Part shown: piece by piece, positions 11,215 to 22,869 of the stretch | Position numbering within the stretch: the first letter of the stretch is position 1 | How the letters are laid out: each line of letters starts with the position of its first letter | NCBI GenBank assembly: GCA_022495995.1 | Contig: JAFEMH010001480.1 | Coordinates: 403,762-467,761, forward strand | Direction of reading: 5' to 3' | Length of the DNA: 64,000 nucleotides | Source: Adenophora triphylla var. japonica | Taxonomy: Eukaryota > Streptophyta > Magnoliopsida > Asterales > Campanulaceae | Position numbers and translations under genes: made by a program | The notes under the pieces: model-generated | The model's database searches: none | What the model was told of the DNA's origin: nothing | What the model saw: only the letters and a program-made list of their open reading frames with translations

Positions 11215-12023
11215 CTAGACCGCCCTTTCGGGTTTTCAATCTAGCGGGCATCTCTTTTGCGTCTTTTATTTTTGTGCTCTAACTTTTGCCTAGGTCGCTC
11301 TTTACGAGTTTTCAACCTAGCAAGCCATTTTTTTTCGAAAAGTATGTTTACTCGAAGGGGACTCAGTTGGAAGAATCTCATTAAGGAGAAAGATGAGATC
11401 TCAAGTTTAGTTGAGGAGAGACGGACTCTATTTTTTGAAAGGTGATCCAAGCATTGACTCTTTTTGGGGGAGTATATTCTCTAATGATAAGAGTAAGAAG
11501 CAAAAAGGAAAGCTCCTAATGCAGATTTGATTCTCTTGGGAATTTAAGTAGAGATTGACTGGGAGAGGAAAGGTTAGGAAGCCCCAGTTTTGATGCTTGG
11601 ATTTCAAGATTGTGCATGAGAGCGGCTAACAGGAAGCCCCTAAACTCAACAAGAAACGCTATTTGGCTTATAAATCTAGAAAAGTTATTCTACCTTTAAT
11701 GGACCTTGCATCATCTAGAAATTTCTTAACGAGTTTGAAAGAGAAAGCCAATCATTAGTACGACTTAAGGCTAAACATTTTTCTTTATAGATGGATGTTG
11801 AAAGTCTTCTTCATTTGCGCTGCTTATTTAGGCTTCATTGTAAGAGGATGTTGAGGGATCCTCTTTTCTTTGTTGGTATCTCTTGACTCTTTTTCTTTGT
11901 GGGAGAGTCCTTCTTGCCTTTGTTGAAATCCCATCTTTGTTGTGGGGTGATGAAGGCTTTGAGAGTTTTTTTTTTTGATGCTCTAATTTTTTGCCTAGGA
12001 CGATTTGAGGAGTTTCGACCTAG
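11215..12023 (-). repeat. Three homologous hairpins in TR-GAG-1 3' UTR
   Basis: Hairpins at 11215-11244, 11290-11320 and 11995-12023 share a frame, on the minus strand CTAG-R, GAAAAC(T/C)C, YCTAGGCAAAAA. The outer stem is CTAGA/TCTAG in the first and CTAGGT/ACCTAG in the second, which is compensatory. TR-GAG-2 has two relatives, at 46988-47017 and 47695-47724. Conservation in otherwise fast-changing sequence suggests an RNA structure. Confidence 0.5.
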
Positions 12024-12493
12024 CGAGATTTTTGTTTTAATTTGTACTCTCAAAGCCTCGAATTGAGTAGCCCCACTCTTCTTGGGATGAATGTTGATAG
12101 CACTGCCTTTGGCTTCCTTCATTTGTTGATCTTCGACTTTCAACAGGAGTAATGTTTAGCCTTAGGCCTTCTAATGATAGTTTTCATTTCAAACTTGTTT
12201 AGAAGTTTCTATTTTCGTGATGATTTAAGGAATGAGGGTCCACTATTCAGCATGGATCAAATGATAACCATAAAGAAAAACAACTTTTGGGAAAGTGTTT
12301 AGGATAAAGAGATAACTTTTATTGATAAGAAAATTTGAAACAGACTCGATAGTTCACTTGGCACAAACTAGAGAGGATAGAGATGGACTAGAATGACAGA
12401 ACGACTCTTCGAGAACAAACTAGGAAGCTGCCCTAATCTATTTTTTTAAAAGAAAAAAGGAGAGGACAATCGGAGCCCCAAGGTGGTGATGCT

Positions 12494-13731
12494 TCAGTTG
12501 ATCTTGTCGGCTTCATACAAGTCTTGGATGGCGTCCCTCAAATTATAGCAATTGTTGGTGTCATGACCACTAAACTGATGGTAATCGCAAAATTTGTTGT
12601 GGTCCCAATCTTCTCTCATTTTCTTAGGATGATAGTCTTCCATTGGCTTCAATTTTCCTTGGCCTACTAGATCATCGAACATTTCCTTAAGAGTAGTCTC
12701 ACCAAAATCATGATAGGTACGGCCGGTGCTCCCCTTTGTTGGATAAGTCTCCTTTTCTGAATTCTTTTTAAGACGGATCAATTCATCAATTCTAATGCCC
12801 GATTTATGGAGTTCGAGAAAACTAAGGAAGTAATTACCGACAAGCTTCTCTTGGTACTCTTCGCGGAGACATTGAAGTAGGATATGAATTTGTTCGTCTA
12901 GGCTTGGCCTATCAACGATTTCAGTCAGTTTGGTCCTCCATCTTTTGACAAAATCGGCGAATGACTCCTTTTGTTGTTGCTTAGTTTGCTCAAGGTCTCT
13001 CCTAGTAGTGCGGTAGGTAGTGTTGTCCTCAAACTGTTCTTGGAAGGCATGACTGGCAAGTGGCCAATCAAGCCTTGTGGAGAGTGGAAGGGTCATGTAC
13101 CAATCTCTAGCGGCACCATCAAGGGTTTGAGGGAAGCATTAAACTAGCAAGTTGTCATCGACACCCATAGGTAGCATGGCCCAAGAGTAAATTTCCAAGT
13201 GGGATTTTGGACAAGTAGTGCCATTGAATTTTGCAATGTCGGGTGTCTTGTACTTTCTAGGAAGCTTTGACATGGATTGACGAAGGGTGTCATAGTCGAT
13301 AGAGAGCGAGGCTTCCTTGCTCACATCGATGGATGCAAGTTTCTTTTCTAGCATTTCCCTGGTGAGGGGCTCACTTGCTTTTCTGTTTCCCCCTTACTTT
13401 CCTTCTTGAAAGTTTGGCTTTCGTTATCGGAGGAGGAAGATGATGAGCTAGACTCATACACCTTTTTCTTGTGCTTGTGGTGGCTTTTAACCTTCTTGGT
13501 GTATGATACTTCATCATCGGAAGAGGTCCTACTTTCTTTCTTCTTTGAGCTTAATTCGGCCACTTTTAGTTTCATGGCTCGGAGTTCATCAACCATGGCT
13601 TTCATTTCCCTGGTTTGGATTCTCCTTTCAAGTTCTAATCGGGCCTCCATTTCATCAGTTTGGGCTTGTAGCATTTCTTCATATCGAGTCCTTTGATCCT
13701 CAAGTTCCTTCTTGAGTGCTTCAGGATTCAT
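12494..13731 (-). pseudogene. gag: TR-GAG-1 gag
   Basis: The start is ATG at 13731, after the CGACACG context shared with TR-GAG-2. The N-terminal part is a coiled-coil-like, Glu/Lys-rich segment, then a Ser/Asp-rich run (13480-13400). A frameshift near 13360 leads into LEKKLASID and the retrotransposon gag domain (YKTPDIAKFNGTTCP, GAARDWYM, DLEQTKQQQKESFADFVKRW). The C-terminal metal-binding motif is FCDYHQFSGHDTNNC, the form usual in Tat/Ogre-type gag. An in-frame TAA at 13141-13139 replaces a Gln codon before CFPQT. About 410 codons remain recognisable. One frameshift and one stop make it inactive as it stands. Confidence 0.85.
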
Positions 13732-13989
13732 CGTGTCGAAAAGAAATTGAGTTGCTACCGTTGGAGAGGTAAGGGAGCTTGACGATCTTAGAGATGAACT
13801 AGAGATATTCCAACGAAACGACTTTTAGAATATTAGCCCCAAACGATCCTAGATGGATAAAAGGATGATGGTTAAAATTACCTTACGAGCGATTTTTTTT
13901 TGAAGTTTTATTTTTATTAGAGAGGGAGTTTTGACTCAAGGAGGGAGCGCACATCGATTATCAATCACAAACACAAATTCTGCAAAAAA

Positions 13990-14023
13990 GTCTCGCGCGA
14001 GACAAGGTAGTCTCGCACATGAC
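13990..14023. promoter_or_regulatory. Palindrome pair upstream of TR-GAG-1 gag
   Basis: GTCTCGCGCGAGAC (13990-14003) and GTCTCGCACATGAC (14010-14023) are 20 bp start to start. They lie about 260 bp upstream of the gag ATG in the leader. The equivalent site in TR-GAG-2 is at 44941-44973. Confidence 0.5.
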
Positions 14024-15182
14024 AACCATTCGGAGAGATTGATTTTTTTTCTTTTTATTTCCTAAATTCATGGTCGGACAAACAAAGATCCGTTTTCTAT
14101 CTAGTATCCTAGGTAAATCTTACAGGTATACGTAATTCGAACCAAACCTAGGGACTCAGTAATTGACCATTCTTTGTAAAATAAAGCCATGTAAAATCAT
14201 TTTTCAAGAAGGATTTTTTTTCTTTAAAGGGTCTTCCGAAAGGGTCATTCCGAAGGGACATTTCCGAAGGGACTTTTTCTTTTTTCGAAGGGACTTTTCC
14301 GAATCCTTTCTCGATAGTCAATTTTATATTAGCTTTATTTTGGTCAAAGACAAGAAAGATTACCAAGTCAAAACTGACCGGTCACGGAGTGTTCTTAAAT
14401 AGACAATCTACATGATATGTGGCGATGCAGGGCTGGAAGGCTAGGCTCCCCGCGATATGACAATCTAGGTGGATTTAATACGCGGAGTGGGATGATCCAA
14501 CTTTGGAGAGACCGGCGACTAGGTGGTTACCGTCATCCGTCCTTAGTGTGGGTCCCGGGTTTATCAAGGGTATGTAGTGCAATGACAGATATAATATGAG
14601 TGCGCGTGTGTGATAGTCCATCTACGTGATAGAGAAAAATAGAGATTTTTTTTTTAAAATTAAAAGAATACAGATAGTGGCCGCACCAATAGGTTGCCTA
14701 TGTTTCTCCCAAATTCGGAAGACTCAGGCCGTCATAGTTCCAAATAAAGAAGAGAGAGAGAATTAAATTAATTACAAACCCCGAGTCAAACATTGACCGG
14801 TAAAAATTAAAATAACCCAATCTCACGCAAGTATATAGTTCAAGTAATTAATAATTACTTCTATACTGCAAAATAAAGTTAATATGAGCAAAATAGAAAT
14901 AACATTTATTTGATTTTTTTGGGATTTTTTTTTGAAGTTTTCTGAAACTGATTTTTTTTTGACACCAGTCAACTTACAGAAAAGTCAACACTTTTATTTT
15001 TAAATTTCATTTTGCACAGTCGCAAAGTTTAGTAAGAAAAGAATTTTTTTTTTAATTTATGGTCAAACGTGGAAGAGAAGTTGGCATATTACATTGTGGT
15101 CCAACTTTGACCAACTAAACCCTTTTTTTCTTTTAATGCGCCGCCAAAGGAAAGAATTATTTGTTTTGAAAACCGTATACTA

Positions 15183-15216
15183 GTTTCGCGCGGGACAACT
15201 TTGTCCCGCGCTTGAC
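15183..15216. promoter_or_regulatory. Palindrome pair downstream of TR-GAG-1 PBS
   Basis: GTTTCGCGCGGGAC (15183-15196) and GTCCCGCGCTTGAC (15203-15216) are again 20 bp apart, about 140 nt past the PBS in the leader. TR-GAG-2 has the matching pair at 43763-43796 with 20-bp spacing but altered bases. Confidence 0.5.
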
Positions 15217-15355
15217 AAGCATTTGCACAGTAATTTTTTTGACAAAAACAGTGCAGAAAAATTCCAAAAAATTCAGAAAAAATCAAATTTCAAACAGAAA
15301 ATTAAAAAGATTAATAACACCCAATTGTAACGCAAATCTAACCCTCTTATTTAAT

Positions 15356-15375
15356 TGTCCCCAGCGGAGTCGCCA
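15356..15375 (-). promoter_or_regulatory. TR-GAG-1 primer binding site
   Basis: On the minus strand, one base after the 5' LTR end, lies TGGCGACTCCGCTGGGGACA. It begins TGG as expected for a tRNA 3'-CCA end, and it is identical to the site in TR-GAG-2 at 43611-43630. Ogre-type elements are known to use a tRNA-Arg primer with a very similar site; the tRNA assignment here is by that resemblance. Confidence 0.75.
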
Positions 15376-15376
15376 C

Positions 15377-16462
15377 TGTAGCGATGCGTGAATTTTTAAC
15401 ATCTCAGAGTCGCCACTTATTATTTATTGATGGAAAACAATAAGAAAAACCTTTTTGATATTTTCAAGAGATTCAAGGGTTCGGGGGTTAAGTTATGGAA
15501 TGGGTAGGTCAAGGAGCATCCATTCCACCCAATCCGAAGATCGGTCTTGCTAATTGGGTGTTATTAATTTAATCAATCTATGAACAATAAAAAGAAATAA
15601 ATAAACCCTAATTAATTTATTAATTAAAAATGTCGGATTGTATGCTTCGAGATCGCCTTCATGAATTGAAGGGACTCTAGGCTAATCCTTTTGATGGGAT
15701 TACACTACTCTAAAATCAATAGAGAGATTGAGAAGAGAAACGAAAGTTTAAAGGATGATTACCTTTTGTTTGAGAAGGGATTCGGACGGAGTTTCGACTC
15801 AATCCTAGGTTCGAATCTTGATGCGGACAGAGCTTCGCCTCAATCCTTGATTCAGATCTTGATGCGGATAGAGCTTCGCCTCAATCCTTGATTCGGACTT
15901 TGATGTTTGTTGACCAACAAGGTTGATAAATAAACTTTAAATGATTTAGGGTGATTTTGTAGGAATCTTTATGGGAGAGAAACCCACAAAATGTGTGTGT
16001 TATGTGTTTTCGATCGGGGATAGGGGACCTCTAAAATACTGAAAGTCATCAAGTATTTATAGGGGTTTAAGAGGTGGATGCATGACTTGGTCACCAAGTT
16101 TAGGAGACTCAAGTGGATTGGGACTCCTCCCAAGGAAGCTTCCAGAACCCTCTCATGATTGGATACCCGGATTGGATGATATTTATCAAGAAAAGAGTTT
16201 GAAACAAAGAATGAAAGTGATTCTGCACATCCTGCTGAGGGATTGTCTCGCGCGAGACACGTATGTCCCGTGCGGGACAACTAGTTATTTGACCATTTTG
16301 ACCTCTTCAGTTATTCCGTTAGTCAGTTAGGTCCCAAAACTAACGAGGTTAGTTGGAAACTTAACAAAACGTGATGAAACTGATGTGCTTTCATCAAAAC
16401 ACAAAAGAGAGATGAAGAGTAGTGTAATCATGAATTTATTGGTTCAGAATGGGGTGTCTACA
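15377..16462 (-). repeat. TR-GAG-1 5' LTR
   Basis: 1086 bp, transcribed leftwards. The palindrome pair is GTCTCGCGCGAGAC (16245-16258) and GTCCCGTGCGGGAC (16265-16278), and the TATA box CTATAAATA is at 16062-16054. The adjacent PBS shows this is the 5' copy. Confidence 0.9.
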
Positions 16463-17611
16463 AAAACCCTCCTCTCTCATACACTAATCCTACCTTAATC
16501 TATTCCTAAATAGATATTGCCTAGGAAAATCTCCTTGGGAGATAGAGAAAAACCAATATTGGCAAACTCTCCTTCCTTTACCTTTGATTTACTCCTATTT
16601 TCTCTTGTTCTTTTTATTACTTGTCATTTATTTACATTTATTATTATAAAGCTTTAATCTTTGTAATGTAATCATCATATTTCCCTCTCCCCTTTCACAA
16701 ATGATTAATTGGTGATTCTCTCCCTAGGATGAACAAGGTTCCACAAGTGGCTTGTTCTAGGGAATATCTACCATATGATGATGTGATTTCCCTTTACTTT
16801 TACGTATAAAAATGCAATATTTATTCATATTATGTCATCCCCTTCCCTTGATCTAGCTTTCCAAGGATTGTCCACCTTATGAGGTCTTAAGGACATAGGA
16901 AAAGCCATAAAGATCATCCCCTTTACATTATGTCTTTAGTTTAATGATACTCATTGTATTGTTCATATTAAAAATGCAATCTTTACTTTAAAGTTATTAC
17001 CCCCATGTCCCTAAAGATGGATCTTTTTCTCCAAGAATTGTCTAAAAGCCTTCTAAGGCACAAAAGGACATATGATGAGCATAAAAATCCAATCTTTATA
17101 TCCCATTCCCCTAGTCCCATGGTTATTGGTGCATTCCATGGTGAGGGTCGGTGTAAAGACTCCATCTTTACATCGTTTCCATCATAAAAATGCCACAATC
17201 TTCCCTTTAGAAACCGATGAGTCTTGGTCCCGAAATATTCGATAATCACTTGAGACGAACATAAAAATATCCCTACGAATCATTATCATCTCAAGATGTA
17301 GGATCGATGGACAAAGATTCATTCTTTTGTAAAGAGTCTCATTCTTGAACTTAAAGACGAGTCCCTTTTGATCACATGTGACTAAATCCCTAAGGAATGT
17401 TAGTTTAAGACATACCAGGGATCCTATTAGGCCTATGATAGTTGATTAATCTAATGGGAGGATAGATAAGTCCCGTCGTGATGATCACAAGTCCAAAGTG
17501 AGCACGGGATCAAAATCCTGTAAACATCAAATCCAAGGTATCCCGAGTTAAAACCTTCTTAAATGGTTTTTATATCCAGCAGATAAACTTGGCACATCAC
17601 TTTCTCTTTTC
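16463..17611 (+). mobile_element. Tat-type LTR copy 1, right part
   Basis: It continues the LTR interrupted at 8068 and repeats 18135-19277 almost base for base. It contains degenerate internal repeats built on AAAAATGCAATCTTTA and CCCCATGTCCCTAAAGATGG. It ends at CTTTCTCTTTTCA, where a pre-LTR segment (17612) follows directly, so the LTR's 3' end and the whole element interior are missing. Confidence 0.7.
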
Positions 17612-17748
17612 AGGTAGCCTTTCAAAGGTTCAGCCACTCGACCTCCTTGGTCACCCAATCCCAATCCATCTCGGCAGCTCGCCAGATTGGATTCTCACTT
17701 TTATCGACAACCCCACTTTCTTTGCAAGTACTATTGCCGAGGGGCTTC
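17612..17748 (+). other. Pre-LTR segment and PPT between tandem LTRs
   Basis: Nearly repeats 7545-7681: GGTAGCC, TTTTATCGACAACCCCAC, then the purine tract GCCGAGGGGCTTC directly before the LTR at 17749. This is all that is left of the interior between LTR copy 1 and copy 2. Confidence 0.6.
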
Positions 17749-19560
17749 TGTAAGTACCCAAATCTAGCTCATGCCTTCCAGTTAAAGTTTCTGGCAGTTC
17801 CCCAAACTTTCATAAAGTCTAGGGGCAATTTGAAAACTTTTCCAAACTTTCCAAGGGAGGAATGACCTATTAGGAATTAGAATTCTAAACAGGACCTCGC
17901 TGGAAAGAAGCTTCCAAGCTGCCACCTTGCATGAATCTAGAAACATATTGACGCGACGGTGGATAACGCCGGGCGGCTTCATTTGCCAAGAGATCTCGTC
18001 GGGCGGCTTCATTAGAAGCACACCAGATGCCTATAAATAGAGGCCTCCTCTATTCATTTTGATATACAATTTTAGGCACTGTTACTCTATCAAAATAGCT
18101 CCTCGAATTTACAGTCCCAAAAATCACACAAAACCCTCCTCTCTCATACACTAATCCTACTTTAATCTATTCATAAATAGATATTGCCTAGGAAAATCCC
18201 CTTGGGAGATAGAGAAAAACGAATATTGGCAAACTCTCCTCCATTTACCCTTGATTTACTCCTATTTTCTCTTGTTCTATTTATTACTTGTCATTTATTT
18301 ACATTTATTATTATAAAGCTTTAATCTTTGCAATGTAATCATCATATTTCCCTCTCCCCTTTCACAAATGATTCATTGGAGATTCTATCCCTAAGATGAA
18401 CAAGGTTCCACAAGTGGCTTGTTCTAGGGAAGATCTACCATATGATGATGTGATTTCCCTTTACTTTTACGTATAAAAATGCAATCTTTATTCATATTAT
18501 GTCATCCTCTTCCCTTGATATATCTTTCCAAGGATTGTCCACCTTATGAGATCTTAAGGACATAGGAAAAGCCATAAAGATCATCCCCTTTACATTATGT
18601 CTTTAGTTTAATGATACTCATTGTATTGTTCATATTAAAAATGCAATCTTTACTTTAAAGTTATTACCCCCATGTCCCTAAAGATGGATCTTTTTCTCCA
18701 AGAATTGTCTAAAAGCCTTCTAAGGCACAAAGGACATAGGATGAGCATAAAAATCCAATCTTTATATCCCATTCCCCTAGTCCCGTGGTTCTTGGTGCAG
18801 TCCATGGTGAGGATCGGTGTAAAGACTCCATCTTTACATCATTTCCATCATAAAAATGCCACAATCCTTGTCCCTTTAGAAACCGATGAGTCTTGGTCCC
18901 GAAATCTCCGATAATCACTTGAGACGAACATAAAAATATCCCTACGAATCATTATCGTCTCAAGATGTAGGATCGATGGACAAAGATTCATTCTTTTCTA
19001 AAGAGTCTCATTCTTGGACTTAAAGACGAGCCCCTTTTGATCACATGTGACTAAATCCCTAAGGAATGTTAGTTTAAGACATACCAAGGCTCCTACGCCT
19101 ATGATAATTGATTAATCTAACGGGAGGGTAGATAAGTCCCGTCATGATGATCACAAGTCCAAAGTGAGCACGGGATCAAAATCCCGAAACCATCAAATCT
19201 AAGGTATCCCGAGCTAAAACCTTCTTAAATGGTTTTTATATCCGGCAGATAAACTTGGCACATCCCTTTCTCTTTTCAAATCATGCATGCACACAAGCAC
19301 ACAAACAAGCACAAACTTCGGATCTAGGAAGACTTGCTTTTTGCAAGGCTCCTTGCGTGAACGCCAAACGTTCTTCCCAAGAAGTAACTTAACCCCCGAA
19401 CCCTTATCCTTTTTTTTTCAATGTTTTGAGGAAATCAAAATGGCATGAAGACTCTGTTTTTTCATAAAACCGGTATCTTCAAACTGAGGTGAACGGCGAT
19501 CCTTTTTTCGAAAAAAGAAAACGTTCCGGGGCCACATTCACACACCCGAATCAATTCAAC
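17749..19560 (+). mobile_element. Tat-type LTR copy 2
   Basis: It starts TGTAAGTACCC. GCCGGGCGGC (17968) and GTCGGGCGGC (17998) are 30 bp apart, and the TATA box CTATAAATAG is at 18031-18040. It runs past the point where copy 1 is cut and includes TAACTTAACCCCCGAACCC near 19388, a sequence also seen close to the end of TR-GAG LTRs. The right border is approximate; sequence beyond about 19560 belongs to the E2 gene intron. Confidence 0.65.
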
Positions 19561-19822
19561 CAACATACTGACAGTGGGGGGAAGTCACTACATATACTTC
19601 AAAGCAAGGCTCTACTTTGAAACAAAAATGCTTATTGTTAGCATAATAACTATTATCACTCCAGGGAAAGAGAAATAGACAATAGAGCTTCCTAACTACC
19701 ACAAAAAAAAGTCCTACAAAATTGAAACTTCAATCAACTATGACGCACTATGAAGCAATTAAAGAGTAGTAACTAAAAGAAAGTAAATGGCAATTAGCGA
19801 AAAATGAAGGAAGAAAAATAAC

Positions 19823-19892
19823 CAGCACTGCAAGAAGCAGGAGGATCCTTCTGCAAGTCCTTTAGCTCCTTCTGAATCCTTTTTGAAGCCAT
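19823..19892 (-). CDS. First coding exon of ubiquitin-conjugating enzyme E2 (UBC8/UBC28 type)
   Basis: The minus-strand ATG at 19892-19890 opens [18 protein letters not shown] followed by ASCSA. This is the N-terminal helix of plant class I E2 enzymes of the UBC8-UBC11/UBC28 group. The exon ends ..AGTGCT G| with a GTTATT donor at 19822, giving a phase-1 intron before the GPVAED segment, the position usual for this family. The catalytic Cys exon and the rest (about 125 residues) are not in the window. Tat-type LTR sequence begins about 260 bp further down. Either the gene is truncated, or intron 1 has been enlarged by the retrotransposon cluster and the remaining exons lie beyond the left edge. 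Confidence 0.85.
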
Positions 19893-21195
19893 CGCAGGTT
19901 TCAGGTGTTTGTAGAGCTTCTACCTGCATGATTGTATAATCCAACAACAATCTATTTTTTTCATCAAACAGACACTGGTTCTTCTACTCAAGAAATGAGT
20001 AGAAGTAACAATAAAGGAAAAAAATGCGTGGGCAGATAACAATAAAGGTAGCAGGAAATAAACAGACATTCTAATGTTATTTGTATCAATCAAACATACA
20101 TGAGTTCCTAGTTACACTCCACTATCCCCTGGTATTTTTAAAAAATATTCCAACACCAATTTTAAAAGTCACTATAAAATCGAAAAAATTCCCTTTCAAG
20201 ACATTCAAAAACATTTTAATTTAACAAAATTCCTCTTCTGAAACACAACCCAGACATTGAATAAATTATAATAGAAAAACAAAAGACTTCAACATATAAA
20301 CATAAAATCCAGTCTGAAACAACAGTCAGATTTAAGGAAAAACTAAACTAAACCCTTATAAGAGATATTCAATCGACATAAAGCTAAAGCTAAACTCTCA
20401 CAAATTTGAAACTAAATAATTTTTGAAATGCCAATGTGGGTTGCAAACGTTATTGTGGACTGTGATTACAAGAAACAACTAAAGCCCTAAACCCCACATT
20501 TGAAACAAAATCAAACCATGCCAGGATCAAGAAAATCAATTAGACAAAGAGAGAAAAAAATACCTGGAAATCATTAAAAGCCAAGCAACACAAAAGGGTT
20601 CTTGAGATTCTCGCTTGCTACCTCCACTGCCGCTACACCTCCAGCACCTCCTTCGGAAGAAGGAATCCAATGCCGATTTCAAACAAACAAACAAAATTTA
20701 AACAACCACCAGACTTAAAAATGTTGGATGGAAGCTGAAGAACAAATGTTGGATTGAAGCCCTAGACCTCTTACCTGATTGCACTTACAGTTTGCGCAAT
20801 TGAAATTAAAGGGGGAGCGAGATATCCACAACAGAGAATTGGAGTCGGGTATAAGGTGGGTTTAATGTGTAACTATTGTGGGAGGAGTGAGTTTAACATG
20901 AAGAGGGGGAAAAGAGGTAGGACGTGGAAGAATTGTGGTTGACAGAGGAGGGAGAGAAGAGATCGTGGGAGGGAAAAACAGAGAGTTAGCAACTTGTTTT
21001 TTTGTGTGTGTGTGCGTGTGTTCGTACGTGTGTGTGTGTGTGTTTGAGGGAAGAGGGCAGAAGAAGAGGAATTACTTGATATGGAGCAGTGGGGGAGTTA
21101 AGGAGTAGTGAGAGGGAAAAGGAATATCAGCCGTAGGATCAAATGTCTAACTTTCAATCTCAGTCACCACTTATACCCTAGATAAGAGGCGGTTA
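19893..21195 (-). promoter_or_regulatory. 5' leader introns and promoter region of the E2 gene
   Basis: Upstream of the E2 start codon is a likely acceptor, ATCATGCAG|GTAGAAGC near 19917. A strong donor CAG|GTAAGAGG lies at 20774, and another, CCAG|GTATTT, at 20563, so the leader seems to contain at least one intron. Around 20930-21000 the minus strand is rich in C and T (CTCTCTG, TCTCTTCTCTCCCTCCTC), as in many plant transcription start regions, and a (GT)n run lies at 21004-21042. No transposon-like sequence is evident. Exon borders are predictions. Confidence 0.5.
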
Positions 21196-21202
21196 AAATC
21201 CC

Positions 21203-21409
21203 CCTGTATTGTATTATAGATATATCTTTGATTGTAATCTCTTTACTTAGATAGGCTTATCTTTTTCCATGTATAGTGGTTCAAGTAGGACTCTTGTGTC
21301 TAATGACTCCTATATAATGTACAGAATACAACAGCACAATACTCACGTTCAGAGTCCCATTTCTTCTTCTCTCTTTTACATTTCTAAGCCTAGGGTATAC
21401 TGTCTTATA
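21203..21409 (+). repeat. Element D 5' LTR, shortened
   Basis: Matches 33200-33405 (GATATATCTTT, AGGCTTATCTT, TATATAATGTACAG), but about 65 bp of the LTR start are missing or rearranged compared with the 3' copy. The PBS follows directly. Confidence 0.7.
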
Positions 21410-21463
21410 TGGTATCATTCACCGGTTAAAAGATCCAAGTTCGTCTCTTCATCGACCTCCAGA

Positions 21464-22317
21464 ATGTCTTCACAGTCAGTCATTCCTTCCACTACAACTC
21501 CTACTTCTTTACTCTTAACCTTGAATATCCAGTCTTACCTTGGGCACTGTCATTTAGATAATGACAACTATCTGAACTGGCGGTCATTGTTTTACACCAT
21601 CCTTAACACCTTTAAGCTCACAAATGTCGTCATCCAGACCGAGCCCCCTCCCGCTAAGCTTTATTATGGCAGTGAGAATCCATTACTTGATTACTTTAAT
21701 TAAGCATCCATTTTGGTTCTCAGCTGGATTAAAGCCACAGTTTCGTCCAAGATTCAGTCCCGAGTTAATCCGTGTGTGACCGCTCCTACTGCCTGGACAC
21801 TTTTGGAGAAGCGCTTTGGTGGTAAATCTCGAGTTCACATTTAGAAACTCCGAGTGAATCTGAACTCCCTTTCCAAAACCTGAGCATCGATGATTACTTC
21901 TTGTATGCAACATCTCTCTATGATGCACTTGCTAAAGCAGGGGAAATAGTACCTGATGAGGATCTTCAACAGCGTATTGTGGCTGGACTCAGTTCTCCCT
22001 TCAAAGAGTTTATCACCTCGCAGAATAACAAGCCCACAGAAAATCTAGATGATCTTCTTGACTTGTTATTACAGGAAGAAGACCTTCAGAACCGTTTCTT
22101 GCCATCCAACCTGAATCCTATTAGTGCCCTTGTTGCTAGTGTCAATCCTCCATCTCATTTGCCCTCCTACAATCCACTGGTGGTGCACCTAATCCAAGTA
22201 AAGGCCACAACAAAAATAAAAACAACGGGGGCAAAGGCAATTTTGGTGGCCAAAGTAAGGGTGGGAATGGCCGTGGTGGACGTGGCTTACTGCCTACGCC
22301 GCCAAACTTTGGTCTAA
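21464..22317 (+). pseudogene. gag: Element D gag
   Basis: ATG at 21464 (MSSQSVIPST). The N-terminal copia gag pattern is LDNDNYLNWRSLFYTILNTF, and the frame stops at 21703. The gag domain resumes in another frame at 21901 (YDALAKAGEIVPDEDLQQRI, VAGLSSPFKEF). A Gly/Asn-rich stretch follows in a third frame after 22200. At least two frameshifts and several stops separate the parts. Without repair no gag protein is made. Confidence 0.75.
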
Positions 22318-22529
22318 ACCCTTCCCACTATCCAGTTTCGGCAGTTTCATACAAGCCTTATCATCCAACTGGTAGGCAGAGCATCCCATATCAGCCACCA
22401 AATCCGTTCAATTTTATTTCTCACTCGGCACGCCAATTGTGTTCTAAGTCGGACCATACAGCTCCACTCTGCCCTAATTGAAGTAATTTTGCACTCTACA
22501 ACCACCATGAGCAGCCTATGTCTGAGCCA

Positions 22530-22613
22530 CATCACGGATCAGGATCCACTTTTGTTCTCGACTCTGGTGCGACAAATCACATGACTGCCTCAACCAAAGG
22601 GTTCTCTCATGTC
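22530..22613 (+). pseudogene. Element D protease, left part
   Basis: Encodes STFVLDSGATNHMTAS and ends GFSHV at the insertion point of element C. The aspartic protease motif DSGA is intact. Across the insertion, after removing one TSD copy, the frame continues as IPYSGTNSVTIANGTR at 27482. Confidence 0.75.
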
Positions 22614-22793
22614 TGATAGAATATATGTTGTAGATATTTATTATTCTGTATATCTTTGTAAACAAATATATTGATAGGCATATCAGATAATTACGGTAGG
22701 TAGATATTCTTGGAATGCTAGAATAGTGGACTAGGAAATTGTATATATGTACAACACATTGCATAATGAAAGACACGGAATTGATTTCCTTTA
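22614..22793 (+). repeat. Element C 5' LTR and PBS
   Basis: 180 bp, ending CCTTTA where the 3' copy keeps CCTTCA, so the terminal CA is mutated. TGGTATCAAAGC follows at 22794-22805. Confidence 0.9.
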
Positions 22794-22869
22794 TGGTATC
22801 AAAGCTTGGTTGAGGCCGCCTCCTTCCATCTCTCCTAGTCTCGCCTGCCTCTTTTCTCCTTCTCTTTAC

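Larger units (their letters stand above)
8069..16462 (-). mobile_element. TR-GAG-1: complete gag-only gypsy retrotransposon
   Basis: The element begins TGTAGCGATGCG and ends GTGTCTACA. It is flanked by a perfect 5-bp TSD AAAAC (8064-8068 and 16463-16467), and the empty site is visible in the neighbouring LTR copy. LTRs are 1085 and 1086 bp. On the minus strand the order is 5' LTR (15377-16462), PBS (15356-15375), long leader, gag (13731-12494), 3' untranslated region with a tandem array, PPT (GAGGGGCTC) and 3' LTR (8069-9153). There is no protease, RT, RNase H or integrase in 8.4 kb. It would need enzymes from a related, probably Tat-type, element. Confidence 0.9.
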
